In this document: positions 34,677-43,328 of the stretch, one piece after another
Layout: each line of letters starts with the position of its first letter
How positions within the stretch are numbered: position 1 is the stretch's first letter
Source of the DNA: Holophagaceae bacterium
GTDB lineage: Bacteria > Acidobacteriota > Holophagae > Holophagales > Holophagaceae
Reading direction: 5' to 3'
Assembly: GCA_016722505.1 (NCBI GenBank)
Contig: JADKJH010000005.1
Location: 62,001 to 126,000, forward strand
Length of the DNA stretch: 64,000 nucleotides
Notes under the pieces: model-generated
Seen by the model: the letters and a program-made list of their open reading frames with translations, nothing else
What the model was told of the DNA's origin: nothing
Databases searched by the model: none
Translations under genes and position numbers: made by a program

Positions 34677-37028
34677 ATGCCCACCTTCATTGAAACAGCG
34701 CAAGCCCTGGAAGTGGCTCTCAAGGCTCTCCAGATGTACACAGCCCTACATCCGCGCACTATCAAGTCGTTAGAGGCCGCCAAACTTTCCCTGGTGGATT
34801 GGATCGCTGAAAAGACGTCTCTCCACGTGGCCGTGGCCGGTGACAAAGTCTTTGCGAATGGTGTGAAGGTAGAAGGTTCCAGTCCCCATCTCAAAACGCT
34901 GGCCAAGCGGTTTTCAGATCGCATGATCGCGGGGTTCATCATCCAGAAAGACCTGGATGATGCCGACCTGCTCGCAATGCTCAATCTTCTCCTGCTCAAA
35001 CCCGCGAAAATCGAGGAATTGGGTGGGCCTGGACCGATTCTCGAGCGGTCCGGCATCACTCGCATCCGCGTCAGCCTCACCAGATACAAGGAAGTCGGTG
35101 AAGGCGGCGAAGCCGACGGAGATGACGAAACAGGACCAGGCAGCATGGAGGAATCAACCCAGGAAGCCATCAAGGAATCAGGGGAAGAACCAGAAAAGGA
35201 TTCGGGCCCCGAGGAGGCCATGAGCCTGGAAGAAGCTGAAGCCCTTCAGCTCTCCATGCTGTTCGGCCCCCCGGAGCAATTGATGGGCATCGTGCGGGAT
35301 GCCTTCGGTGAGATCCTCGGCGCCATGGCCGAAGGTGAAGGCTTGGCCCTGGCTACCCTGCAACCAGCTTTTCTCGGCAACTTGGGTGCCATGGGCTACC
35401 AGCTGGGACTCGGAGAAGGGATGCCTTCTGCAACCCAGTTGGGCGTGCTCCGGCAAGTGCTCCTGAGCCTGCCTCCAGAGGCTCAATTGAGCCTTCTCGC
35501 GGGCATGGCCACCCTGCCCGGGAAGCCCGAAGGATTAGCCTTGGGCATCAAGGAACTGGCACCTGAAATATTTTCCGTGGCCAGCACCACCCTGCTGGGC
35601 CAGGGGCATCCATGGAATCATCTGCAAGGGCCTCTGCAGGACGTGCTGCGGCCCTTGGCTGAGCGGGAATCCATGGTCCGGGCCCTGGCCATCCACATGC
35701 GGCAGCTGGGTTATGACGGCAATCTGGCCGAATCCATGCTCCGCCGGATGAATTGGGAAGGAATGACCCTCGAAGCCAAAGTTCTGCTGGCACTGGAGGG
35801 TCGGCAGCTTTGGGATTTGAGCCTTGAAGAGCGGCTGGCTTTCTTGCGGGAGTTACTGGACCAGGACCGCTCCGAGGCCTTCCAGCGCGTGCTGGACCGG
35901 GTGCTGGAGACCCTCACGATGGAAGACCAGGGGCTTCGTCTCGCCGCCACCCAGACCCTGGCTGGAGTCGCCCATTGGATGCGTGATCCAGGGCTGCCCC
36001 AGGGCACCGAAGGCCCCCTGACCCAGAAGCTCGAAGCGCATTTCGCTGTGGAATCTTCCGCGCCCATACAACAAGCCGCCACCGAGGCCCTGAGCGCCAT
36101 CCTGGTCGCTCTCGTCCTTCGCGGCGATCTTGGGTCCGCCCAAGCCTGCATGATGGAATTGCAGGATCTCTGCGGCATCCACGAAGAAATCCAGGATTGG
36201 CGTCAGGAGAATCTGGACCAGCTCCGGGAACGGATGACCCGGAGCGATTGCGTAGAGCGGATCCTTCAACTTCTTTTTGACGTTGACAAAGAAAAGATGA
36301 GTGCCGAAATCATCCCCTTCCTTGAGTGGCTGGGGCCAACGGCGGCCGCCTTCTTGATGGACAAGCTTGGAGATGAGACCGAACGCCAGCGGCGGGGACG
36401 CCTGATTGAAGCTTTGCGCGTGCTGGGTCCATCCGCCGCAGACAGCGTCCGGGAGGCGCTGAGTTCAGAAACTTGGTTCCTGGTGAGAAATGCGCTGAAT
36501 CTTTTAAGTGATATCGGAGATGCGGGATCCCTGCCGGATGTGATACCTCTGCTGCGCCATGGAGATGGCCGGGTGCGCCGTGCCGCGGTGCGGGCCCTGT
36601 GGAAGCTGGGGGGACCCGCCGCAGAATCACACTTGCTGGGCATCCTGAAAGAAACCGATCCCGATACGAAATTCGAAGTTCTCTTCGCTTTGGGGCAAGT
36701 CAAGACAGCCGGCAGCGCCCCGGCGGTTCTTGAATTGGCAGAGGACCGCCGCATCAATGAACGTTTGCGGCTCAAGGCCTTGGAAACCCTTGGCGACATC
36801 GGCTCGCCATCTGTGGTCACTTCACTCGCCGAGCTGCTCAAGAAGAAAAAAACCTTCTTTGGAACCAGCAGCGAGACATTTGATATCCGGATCGGCGCCG
36901 CCAAAGCTCTACATGGAATTGGTACGCCCGAATCCCGCTGGGTGCTGCAGAAAGTGGTCGAGTCCGAATCCAAAGGTCCCGAGCGGGACGCCTTGCAGCG
37001 GATTTTGGAAGCCTTCACCCGGAAGTGA
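34677..37028 (+). CDS. HEAT-repeat protein with conserved N-terminal domain (paralogue 2)
   Basis: A 783-residue cytosolic protein, 3 nt after paralogue 1. The N-terminal domain (ALKALQMYTALHPRTIKSLE...FIIQKDLDDADLLAMLNLL...IEELGGPG) aligns with that of paralogue 1. An acidic linker (about 145-190, many Glu and Asp) replaces the Pro-rich one. HEAT repeats are clear from about 590 to the end (VRRAAVRALWKLGGPAAESH; LRLKALETLGDIGSPSVVTS). The two probably form a heteromeric pair; no function is known to me. Convergent with the thioesterase gene. Confidence 0.75.
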   Translation: MPTFIETAQALEVALKALQMYTALHPRTIKSLEAAKLSLVDWIAEKTSLHVAVAGDKVFANGVKVEGSSPHLKTLAKRFSDRMIAGFIIQKDLDDADLLAMLNLLLLKPAKIEELGGPGPILERSGITRIRVSLTRYKEVGEGGEADGDDETGPGSMEESTQEAIKESGEEPEKDSGPEEAMSLEEAEALQLSMLFGPPEQLMGIVRDAFGEILGAMAEGEGLALATLQPAFLGNLGAMGYQLGLGEGMPSATQLGVLRQVLLSLPPEAQLSLLAGMATLPGKPEGLALGIKELAPEIFSVASTTLLGQGHPWNHLQGPLQDVLRPLAERESMVRALAIHMRQLGYDGNLAESMLRRMNWEGMTLEAKVLLALEGRQLWDLSLEERLAFLRELLDQDRSEAFQRVLDRVLETLTMEDQGLRLAATQTLAGVAHWMRDPGLPQGTEGPLTQKLEAHFAVESSAPIQQAATEALSAILVALVLRGDLGSAQACMMELQDLCGIHEEIQDWRQENLDQLRERMTRSDCVERILQLLFDVDKEKMSAEIIPFLEWLGPTAAAFLMDKLGDETERQRRGRLIEALRVLGPSAADSVREALSSETWFLVRNALNLLSDIGDAGSLPDVIPLLRHGDGRVRRAAVRALWKLGGPAAESHLLGILKETDPDTKFEVLFALGQVKTAGSAPAVLELAEDRRINERLRLKALETLGDIGSPSVVTSLAELLKKKKTFFGTSSETFDIRIGAAKALHGIGTPESRWVLQKVVESESKGPERDALQRILEAFTRK

Positions 37029-37037
37029 TGTGGGTGC

Positions 37038-37469
37038 TTACTCGGCTTTCCGCCGCTTCGGCTTTGCGACCACAGCTGGCTCGGTTGTGGCTTCCTTGAG
37101 CATGTCAGGCTTCCAAAGGATGGGCTCGGGATGGCTGTTGTCATCCGTGGCGACCATGACGAATTCACCACTGGTGACATCCCGCCTGGCGTTGCTGACG
37201 GGACTGTAGACCCGCACTTCGAGCTGCACGGTTATGGACGTATTCCCGGGCCGGGTCACCGTAGCGTAGAACTCGATGATCTCTCCAGCCCTGACGGGAC
37301 TGTGGAAGAACAGCTCCGAGACCTTGAGCGTCACGAACACGCGGTTATGGCTCACCAGCCCCGCGCAGATACCCGCCGCCTTATCCATGCGCGCCATCAT
37401 GCCACCGCCGAACAGCGTGGCATTCAATCCGATGTCCTGCTGCAGCACCATTTCACGAGAGATGAGCAT
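37038..37469 (-). CDS. Acyl-CoA thioesterase, hotdog fold (YciA type)
   Basis: A 143-residue hotdog-fold protein. LNATLFGGGMMARMDKAAGI matches the YciA/acyl-CoA hydrolase N-terminal helix region, where the conserved Asp lies in ARMDKAA, and ELFFHSPVRAGEIIEFYATV is the following strand signature. A Lys/Arg-rich tail ends the protein. It would hydrolyse acyl-CoAs in the cytosol. GGAGG with 7-nt spacing precedes the ATG. It is separated from sucD upstream by a strong terminator hairpin. Confidence 0.87.
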   Translation of the reverse strand: MLISREMVLQQDIGLNATLFGGGMMARMDKAAGICAGLVSHNRVFVTLKVSELFFHSPVRAGEIIEFYATVTRPGNTSITVQLEVRVYSPVSNARRDVTSGEFVMVATDDNSHPEPILWKPDMLKEATTEPAVVAKPKRRKAE

Positions 37470-37490
37470 ACAAGTCCTCCAACTTAGAAT

Positions 37491-37524
37491 GAACTACGGG
37501 GCCGTTTTCGCGGCCCCGTAGTTC
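37491..37524 (-). terminator. Terminator of the sucCD operon
   Basis: A perfect 14-bp stem (GAACTACGGGGCCG at 37491-37504, complement at 37511-37524) with a 6-nt loop, just 20 nt past the sucD stop. The tail is A/T-rich (ATTCTAAG on the minus strand) but lacks a long U run. Confidence 0.75.
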
Positions 37525-37543
37525 CATCAGTAAAACCGCGGTG

Positions 37544-38425
37544 TCAGGCGCTCACACCAAGGCGCTTCGCCATGGCTTGGCCCATGTCCGCGGGGCTCTG
37601 CACGACGGTGATGCCTGCTGCTTCAAGAGCTTTCATCTTCTCCGACGCAGTGCCCTTGCCGCCGCTGATGATGGCGCCGGCGTGGCCCATGCGGCGGCCA
37701 GGAGGAGCCGTCTGGCCCGCGATGAAAGCCACCACGGGCTTCTTCATGTTGGCCTTCACCCAGGCGGCGGCATCTTCTTCGGCGGTGCCGCCGATTTCGC
37801 CGATCATGATCACCGCGTGGGTATCCGGGTCATCGTTGAATAGCTTGAGCGCGTCGATATGGCTGGTGCCATTGATAGGGTCGCCACCGATGCCGATGCA
37901 GGTGGACTGGCCGATGCCGAGGGCCGTGAGCTGGCCCACGGCCTCATAGGTGAGGGTGCCGGAGCGGCTGACCACGCCGACGTTGCCTGGCAGATGGATG
38001 CGGCCGGGCATGATGCCGATCTTCGCCTGCCCAGGCGTGATGACGCCGGGACAGTTGGGGCCGATGAGGCGGCTATTCGGATAATCCGGCAGCACTCGCT
38101 TCACTTTCATCATGTCAAGCACTGGGATGCCCTCGGTGATGCACACAATTAGCGCGATTCCCGCATCCAGGGCTTCAAGAATTCCGTCAGCCGCGCCGCT
38201 GGGCGGGACGAAGATCATCGTCGCGTTGGCGCCGGTTGCCTTTACTGCGTCCTGGACCGTATTGAACACAGGAAAGCCTTCGACCACCGTGCCGCCCTTG
38301 CCCGGTGTGACTCCACCCACAACATTGGTGCCGTAATCACGGCAGCCGATGGCATGAAAGAGCCCTTCGCGCCCCGTAATGCCTTGAACGATCAGTTTGG
38401 TGTGATTGCCAACGAGAACAGACAT
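37544..38425 (-). CDS. sucD: Succinate-CoA ligase, alpha subunit
   Basis: A 293-residue CoA-binding subunit of the TCA-cycle enzyme making succinate and ATP/GTP from succinyl-CoA. The N-terminal Rossmann CoA-binding region has IVQGITGREGLFH and GVTPGKGG; the phosphorylated His lies in MGHAGAIISGGKGTA. The ATG at 38425 follows GGAG and begins MSVLVGNHTKLIVQG as in the family. It is transcribed after sucC and an intervening two-helix protein gene, and ends at a hairpin terminator. Confidence 0.96.
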   Translation of the reverse strand: MSVLVGNHTKLIVQGITGREGLFHAIGCRDYGTNVVGGVTPGKGGTVVEGFPVFNTVQDAVKATGANATMIFVPPSGAADGILEALDAGIALIVCITEGIPVLDMMKVKRVLPDYPNSRLIGPNCPGVITPGQAKIGIMPGRIHLPGNVGVVSRSGTLTYEAVGQLTALGIGQSTCIGIGGDPINGTSHIDALKLFNDDPDTHAVIMIGEIGGTAEEDAAAWVKANMKKPVVAFIAGQTAPPGRRMGHAGAIISGGKGTASEKMKALEAAGITVVQSPADMGQAMAKRLGVSA

Positions 38426-38440
38426 GGATGACTCCGCCAA

Positions 38441-38505
38441 AGTAGTTGAAAAGTTGAAAAGTTAAGAAGTTGAGAAGTCGAAAAGTTGAAAAGTTGAGAA
38501 GTTGG
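38441..38505. repeat. 8-bp word array in the sucD leader
   Basis: About eight tandem copies of GAARAGTY variants (AGTTGAAA, AGTTGAGA, AGTCGAAA). On the minus strand this reads as the same RACTYTTC word found at 28371-28455. It fills the gap between the two-helix protein gene and sucD. Confidence 0.75.
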
Positions 38506-38518
38506 ATGAAGACCTCGG

Positions 38519-38920
38519 TCAAGTTAGTGAATCATCCTGAAAAGTATCCCAATCCCGCTCTGGGGCTGGGTTTGATGGTGGCGCGGGCGAAGCTGGAAGT
38601 TCCGCCTTGAGGGCCCGCAATCTGGCGAGGTAGTCCTGCTTAAGGGCATCCAAGTCCAGGTTCCTCCGATAAAGGCGGAATAGAAGCAGCACAACGATGC
38701 CAAGGTTCAGCGGTGCCGCGATCCACATGAGCTTGGGCGCATGGAAAAAAGTGTGTTCCCACGTTCGGGGGCCGGCCAGCCAGATGAAGATGTACATCAT
38801 GGGAAGGAGCCCCACCAGCACAAAGAAGAAGCTCCAGCCCAGCCGCCAAGCGCCTTTGTACATGACGTCCTGGTACTCCTTGTACAAGGCGTCGTACTGG
38901 GCTTGAAGGTCTTCGCTCAT
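38519..38920 (-). CDS. Two-helix membrane protein between sucC and sucD
   Basis: A 133-residue protein: a charged N-terminus (MSEDLQAQYDALYKEYQDV), two membrane helices (FFFVLVGLLPMMYIFIWLA and IAAPLNLGIVVLLLFRLY), then a helical, Pro-rich cytosolic tail. No family is recognised. It is only 8 nt after the sucC stop, so it is almost certainly co-transcribed with sucC and sucD. Confidence 0.7.
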   Translation of the reverse strand: MSEDLQAQYDALYKEYQDVMYKGAWRLGWSFFFVLVGLLPMMYIFIWLAGPRTWEHTFFHAPKLMWIAAPLNLGIVVLLLFRLYRRNLDLDALKQDYLARLRALKAELPASPAPPSNPAPERDWDTFQDDSLT

Positions 38921-38928
38921 CCTTTTGG

Positions 38929-40086
38929 TTACTTCGTGGCCGCGACGATCTTTTTCGCGGCGTCCTCCAGGCCTTCGGCGACGATCAGATTCAGGCCGCT
39001 GTCCGCAAGGATCTTCTTGCCCTCCTCCACGTTGGTGCCTTCAAGGCGGACCACCACCGGCACCTTGATGCCGATCTCCTTCGCGGCCTTCACGATGCCG
39101 CCAGCCACGATGTCACAGCGCATGATGCCGCCGAAGATGTTGACCATCACACCCTTCACGGCCTTGTCCTGCAGGATGATGCGGAAGGCGTTCATCACGG
39201 CGTCTTCGGTGGCGCTGCCTCCCACATCCAGGAAATTGGCGGGGGAGCCGCCGTGGTACTTGATGATGTCCATGGTGCCCATGGCCAGGCCCGCGCCGTT
39301 CACCATGCAGCCGATGGTGCCGTCGAGCTTGATGAAATTCAGGTTGAACTTGGATGCTTCGGTCTCTTCCGGAGCCTCTTCGTGCAGGTCACGGAACGCC
39401 AGGATGTCCGGGTGCCGGAATAGCGCGTTGTCATCAAAGCCCATCTTGGCGTCCAGCGCGATGACGTCGCCGGTTTTGGTGACAACCAGAGGATTCACTT
39501 CGACCATGGAGCAATCTTTTTCGACGAAAAGGCGGTACATGTTCTGTAAAAAGATGACCCCCTTCTTGAAGGCATCGCCTTCGAGCTTCAGGGCGAAAGC
39601 CACTTCCCGGGCCTGGAAGGCCGAAAGTCCCACCGCTGGATCAATTGCCACGCGCACAATTTTTTCAGGGGTCTTCTCAGCCACTTCCTCGATCTCCACG
39701 CCCCCCTCTGTGGAAGCGAGGATCGTGATGCGTGAGCTTGCCCGGTCCACCAGAAAGCTCAAATAGAGTTCCCGGTCAATATCCACGGGATCGCTGATGA
39801 ACACCGTATAGACCCTGCGGCCTTCGGCTCCGGTCTGTTTGGTGACCAGGTTCATGCCGAGCATCTGCTTGAAGAGTTCCGCAGCCTTGTCTGGATCTGT
39901 GGCGAATTTCACGCCGCCACCCTTTCCTCGGCCGCCTGCATGGATCTGCGCCTTCACGACACTCTTGCCACCGTAAGCTTTGGTGATCTGCCTGGCATCT
40001 TCTGCATCGGTAGCTACCCGGCCGTCCGGCGTGGCCACTTTGTATTGCCGAAGCAGTTCTTTGGCTTGGAACTCATGGATGTTCAT
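38929..40086 (-). CDS. sucC: Succinate-CoA ligase, beta subunit
   Basis: A 385-residue ATP-grasp subunit, at the usual length. MNIHEFQAKELLRQY is the classical N-terminus; KAQIHAGGRGKGGGVK is the nucleotide-binding loop; CMVNGAGLAMGTMD and VNIFGGIMRCD are the other family signatures. CGGAG precedes the ATG at 40086. With sucD it forms the TCA-cycle ligase; nucleotide preference is not readable here. Confidence 0.96.
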   Translation of the reverse strand: MNIHEFQAKELLRQYKVATPDGRVATDAEDARQITKAYGGKSVVKAQIHAGGRGKGGGVKFATDPDKAAELFKQMLGMNLVTKQTGAEGRRVYTVFISDPVDIDRELYLSFLVDRASSRITILASTEGGVEIEEVAEKTPEKIVRVAIDPAVGLSAFQAREVAFALKLEGDAFKKGVIFLQNMYRLFVEKDCSMVEVNPLVVTKTGDVIALDAKMGFDDNALFRHPDILAFRDLHEEAPEETEASKFNLNFIKLDGTIGCMVNGAGLAMGTMDIIKYHGGSPANFLDVGGSATEDAVMNAFRIILQDKAVKGVMVNIFGGIMRCDIVAGGIVKAAKEIGIKVPVVVRLEGTNVEEGKKILADSGLNLIVAEGLEDAAKKIVAATK

Positions 40087-40323
40087 GCTCACTCCGAATG
40101 GGGCTCCGGTGGAATCGTAAGGACAGATCCTGCACCCTGGGCCGAATTTCCAGTTTAGGAGGCCATACGGAATCGCCAATGCTTTTTTGGGGTTTTGTGA
40201 CGGTATTCCGTTGGTGGCGCTGGTGCCTTTTCATCTTGATGCTGGAATGGGTCGCCCACGAGAGCGCATACGGGGAGCGCTCATGTAAGAATGCTGCATT
40301 CCCTCCTCCATCAAAGGACCCTC

Positions 40324-42005
40324 ATGGCTCAGCTGGACAAGCTCCTACAGCAGATCGTGACCAAGGGCGCGCGCTCACTCCGCATCGAGCCGAACCAGCC
40401 GCCTTTTGTGGAATTCAGCGGTGGCGGCAGTATGCCCCTGCTGCCTCAAGCCCTTCCCCCTACGATGTTGGAACACATCACCCAGGAGGTCATCCCTGCG
40501 CAACACCAAGGAACCTGGTCCCAACAAGGGCAGATAGTCTTCGAATACATGCATGGTGGCATCAACTACCGCATCGCCATGGAGCGCAGCGCCATTGGCA
40601 ACCGCCTGAAGGCCGAGCCCAAAGATGGCAATTCGCTCAACAGTGGGATTCAGGACATCAAATTCGTGGATGAAGAGTCTGGAAGGACTTCACCCCCTTC
40701 CTCACCCTCCATCGAGGTCCTGCCCGCCGCACCTGCCATCGCCCTGGAACTGGCTCTTTCACCCGCATCAGTGCCAGTGCCTGCGCCCGTTCCTGTGCCT
40801 GCTTCAGGACCTGCGCCAGAACAACTTTTGGCCACGCCCCCCCATCAAACACCAGCGGTAGATTCAATTTTCGCTGGGCCAGCAGGCCCCCGGGAACTCC
40901 ATCCCTTGGCGCTGGTCTTGTTCACAGCCCTGCTTGAACGAAACGGCTCGGATGTCCACTGCACCTGCGACGAGACTCCCATTTTCCGAATCAATGGGGA
41001 GTTGCAGGACTTCAGGGAATGCGGTCCCTTGAGGAAAACGCAGTTGCTGGAACTCATGTACTCCCTTGCCACACCAGATGCCTGGAGCAAATTTCAATCC
41101 CACAGCGACGCCGATTTTGCGTTCGGATTCGAACTAGGCGGATGCCGACTCCGCGTTAATTTTTTCCAAGACCGTGTCGGGCCTGGCTTTGTGGCCCGTG
41201 TGATCCCCAATGAGATTCCAGATCCTGATCGCCTCGGCCTGCCGGAGCACGTCCGCCAGCTTGCCCTGCTCTCGAAAGGCCTGGTACTGGTCACGGGCCC
41301 CACTGGAAGCGGAAAATCCACGACCTTGGCGGCCATCATTGATCTCGCCAACCAGCAGCGCATGGATCACATCCTCACCATCGAGGATCCCATCGAGTTC
41401 GTGCATCTCCGAAAAAAATGCCTCATCAACCAGCGGGAAGTCCACACCCACACCGAGAGTTTCAAATCCGGCTTGCGGGCGGCCTTGCGCGAGGATCCGG
41501 ACATAGTCCTGGTGGGCGAGATGCGCGATCTGGAAACCATCGCCATCGCCCTTGAGACCGCCGTGACGGGGCATCTGGTGTTCGGCACGCTGCATACATC
41601 GAGCGCCGTGGGCACCATCGACCGCATCGTGGATCAATTTCCCGCGGACCGCCAACAGCAGATCCGCGTGATGATGGCGGATGCGCTAAAGGCAGTCATT
41701 TCCCAGATCCTGTTGAAAAAGTCGGCGGCGGCCGAGTGGCGGCGTTGGAAAGCCTCTTCATCACACCAGCGATCTCCAATCTCATGCGCGAAGGCAAGAT
41801 CTTCCAGATTCCAAGCGCCATGCAAGTAGGCCGGGCCTACGGCCAGCGGCTGATGAATGACGTATTGATGGACATGATCCTGGCGAAAAAAGTAACAGCC
41901 ATGGATGCCTATTTGAAATGCCCCGACAAGGAAAGCTTCATCCAAACCCTCAAGCGGGCAGGCATCAATTTCGATCCCAGGGCCGGGCAAACGGGGGAGA
42001 TGTAG
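40324..42005 (+). pseudogene. PilT-like twitching ATPase, duplicated N-domain, one frameshift
   Basis: Together two frames encode about 560 residues. Residues 1-125 look like a degenerate extra copy of the PilT N-terminal domain; a Pro/Ala linker (about 125-195) follows, then a normal N-domain (LLERNGSDVHCTCDETPIFR) and the ATPase core: Walker A GPTGSGKST (about 325), EDPIEF, the Asp box and Walker B VLVGEMRDLETI, the His box GHLVFGTLHTSSA. At about 41720 the frame must shift -1 (TTG AAA AAG TCG read on as GTC GGC GGC) to continue into ALESLFITPAISNLMREGK, the family's C-terminal motif. It would retract type IV pili. One missing G would also explain the break. Confidence 0.85.
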
Positions 42006-42212
42006 GCGCGAGGATAGAGAGTCGAGAGGTGAAGGTCGAAGGTCGAGATGGATAGACTCGCCTGAATCAGCCCAAAGCCCTCGACGCCGACCTGACGCGT
42101 AACTTCCACGTCTTCCTCAAGCTATTGAAATTACCGGCGGCGCAGCGTACTGGCGACATCCGAGCGCATTGAACTGCCAGGCTTCATGGTTTTCGTGTTT
42201 GAATCACACGAG

Positions 42213-42617
42213 TCACCCTTGCGCCAGCATGGCGCTCATATGAATGAGCCCCCACCCATGGCCGTCCGGGTCGACAAAGCTGCGCGTGTACATGAAGCCG
42301 TAATCCTCGGGCTTGTCGTAGGTCGAGCCGCCCGCGGCGACCGCTTTGGCAACCAGGCCATCTACCTCTTCACGGCTCTCGCAACTAAGAGTGAGCAAAA
42401 CCTCGGCGGCCTTGCTCGTGTCGCAGATGGCTTTTGGCGTGGAATCACGAAACCTATCGTGCGTAAGCAACATGACAGAAATCGTGTCGCTGAGGACGAT
42501 GCGCGCGCCGGTGCCGTCGTTGGACTGCGGGTCGTGGGAGTAGCCCAGTGCCTTGAAGAAAGCCAAGGACTTCGGGAGATCGGCGACCGGGAGGTTGATG
42601 ATGACGTGGGAGCTCAC
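42213..42617 (-). CDS. VOC/glyoxalase-fold protein
   Basis: A 134-residue protein of the vicinal oxygen chelate superfamily: INLPVADLPKSLAFFKALGY opens the first beta-alpha-beta module, and FVDPDGHGWGLIHM closes the second. It resembles the glyoxalase/bleomycin-resistance group without a defined substrate. It starts with GTG (42617) after GAGG. Two DHFR/RibD-like genes lie upstream on the same strand, a mix often found as small accessory islands. Confidence 0.8.
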   Translation of the reverse strand: MSSHVIINLPVADLPKSLAFFKALGYSHDPQSNDGTGARIVLSDTISVMLLTHDRFRDSTPKAICDTSKAAEVLLTLSCESREEVDGLVAKAVAAGGSTYDKPEDYGFMYTRSFVDPDGHGWGLIHMSAMLAQG

Positions 42618-42688
42618 GGGTTCCTCTTTGGTGTTGTCGGTTGTGATGTGGTGCCGCCTTTCCGAAGGGAACCCCGCGCGTCGGGAGT

Positions 42689-43219
42689 CTAAGCAGGAAC
42701 GTAGGCCAACCTGAGCACATCCTCTCCGATTCGATCATGGGTCATCAGGCGGAGCCGCGGCCGGGGGCCAGCGAAATAGGGCTTGCCGTCTCCAAGCACG
42801 ACGGGGTGAAGGTAGATTCGGTATTCATCAATCAAGCCAAGTTTGGTGAGGCTATGCGCCAAGTCCGGGCCAGCAACTTCGATCTCCCCGTCGCGCTCGG
42901 CCTTCAGCTCGCGGATCGCGCCCTCAAGATCATCCTCAACAAGCCTGGCGTTGGGGCCGACCGACTTCAACGAGCGCGAGACGACCCACTTCGGCTGCTT
43001 CCGCCAGGCAGCCGCGAAGGCGTGTTCCTCTGCATCCCATTCAGGCTGATCGTCGTCCCAGTAACGCATGACCTCATACATGCGGCGACCGTAGACACTG
43101 CCAGCCTGCCCCCGAGCCTCCTCGACGAAGTGGCGGAAGAGCGTGGGGCTTGGCGCAAATGCCAAATGGTCAATGTACCCGTCCAGGGACTGGTTCATGC
43201 CGAACACGAGCTTAGCCAT
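42689..43219 (-). CDS. DHFR/RibD C-terminal family protein (first)
   Basis: A 176-residue protein of the dihydrofolate-reductase-like (RibD C-terminal) family: MAKLVFGMNQSLDGYID at the start, GSVYGRRMYEVMRYWDD in the middle and LIDEYRIYLHPVVLGDGKPY near the end. Members bind NADPH, but many have no known substrate. AAGGA precedes the ATG at 43219. It is followed by the VOC gene. Confidence 0.82.
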   Translation of the reverse strand: MAKLVFGMNQSLDGYIDHLAFAPSPTLFRHFVEEARGQAGSVYGRRMYEVMRYWDDDQPEWDAEEHAFAAAWRKQPKWVVSRSLKSVGPNARLVEDDLEGAIRELKAERDGEIEVAGPDLAHSLTKLGLIDEYRIYLHPVVLGDGKPYFAGPRPRLRLMTHDRIGEDVLRLAYVPA

Positions 43220-43328
43220 GCCACATCCTTTCCTTAGGCGGTACATCCGAGCGGTTCTGATCCCATGATGGTTCATGCCCGCTCGATGACGGAGATCCAG
43301 CATTCACCGACGAGGCCGCGTCATCGGA

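Noticed and set aside
38741..39766. Open frame of 341 codons antisense to sucC
   Set aside because: sucC is conserved over its whole length on the other strand; the antisense product is Ser/Thr/Met-rich with no recognisable features.
42006..42212. Remnant reading frames between the PilT-like and VOC genes
   Set aside because: Short frames without start sites or domains; only a weak GA-rich word repeat is visible.
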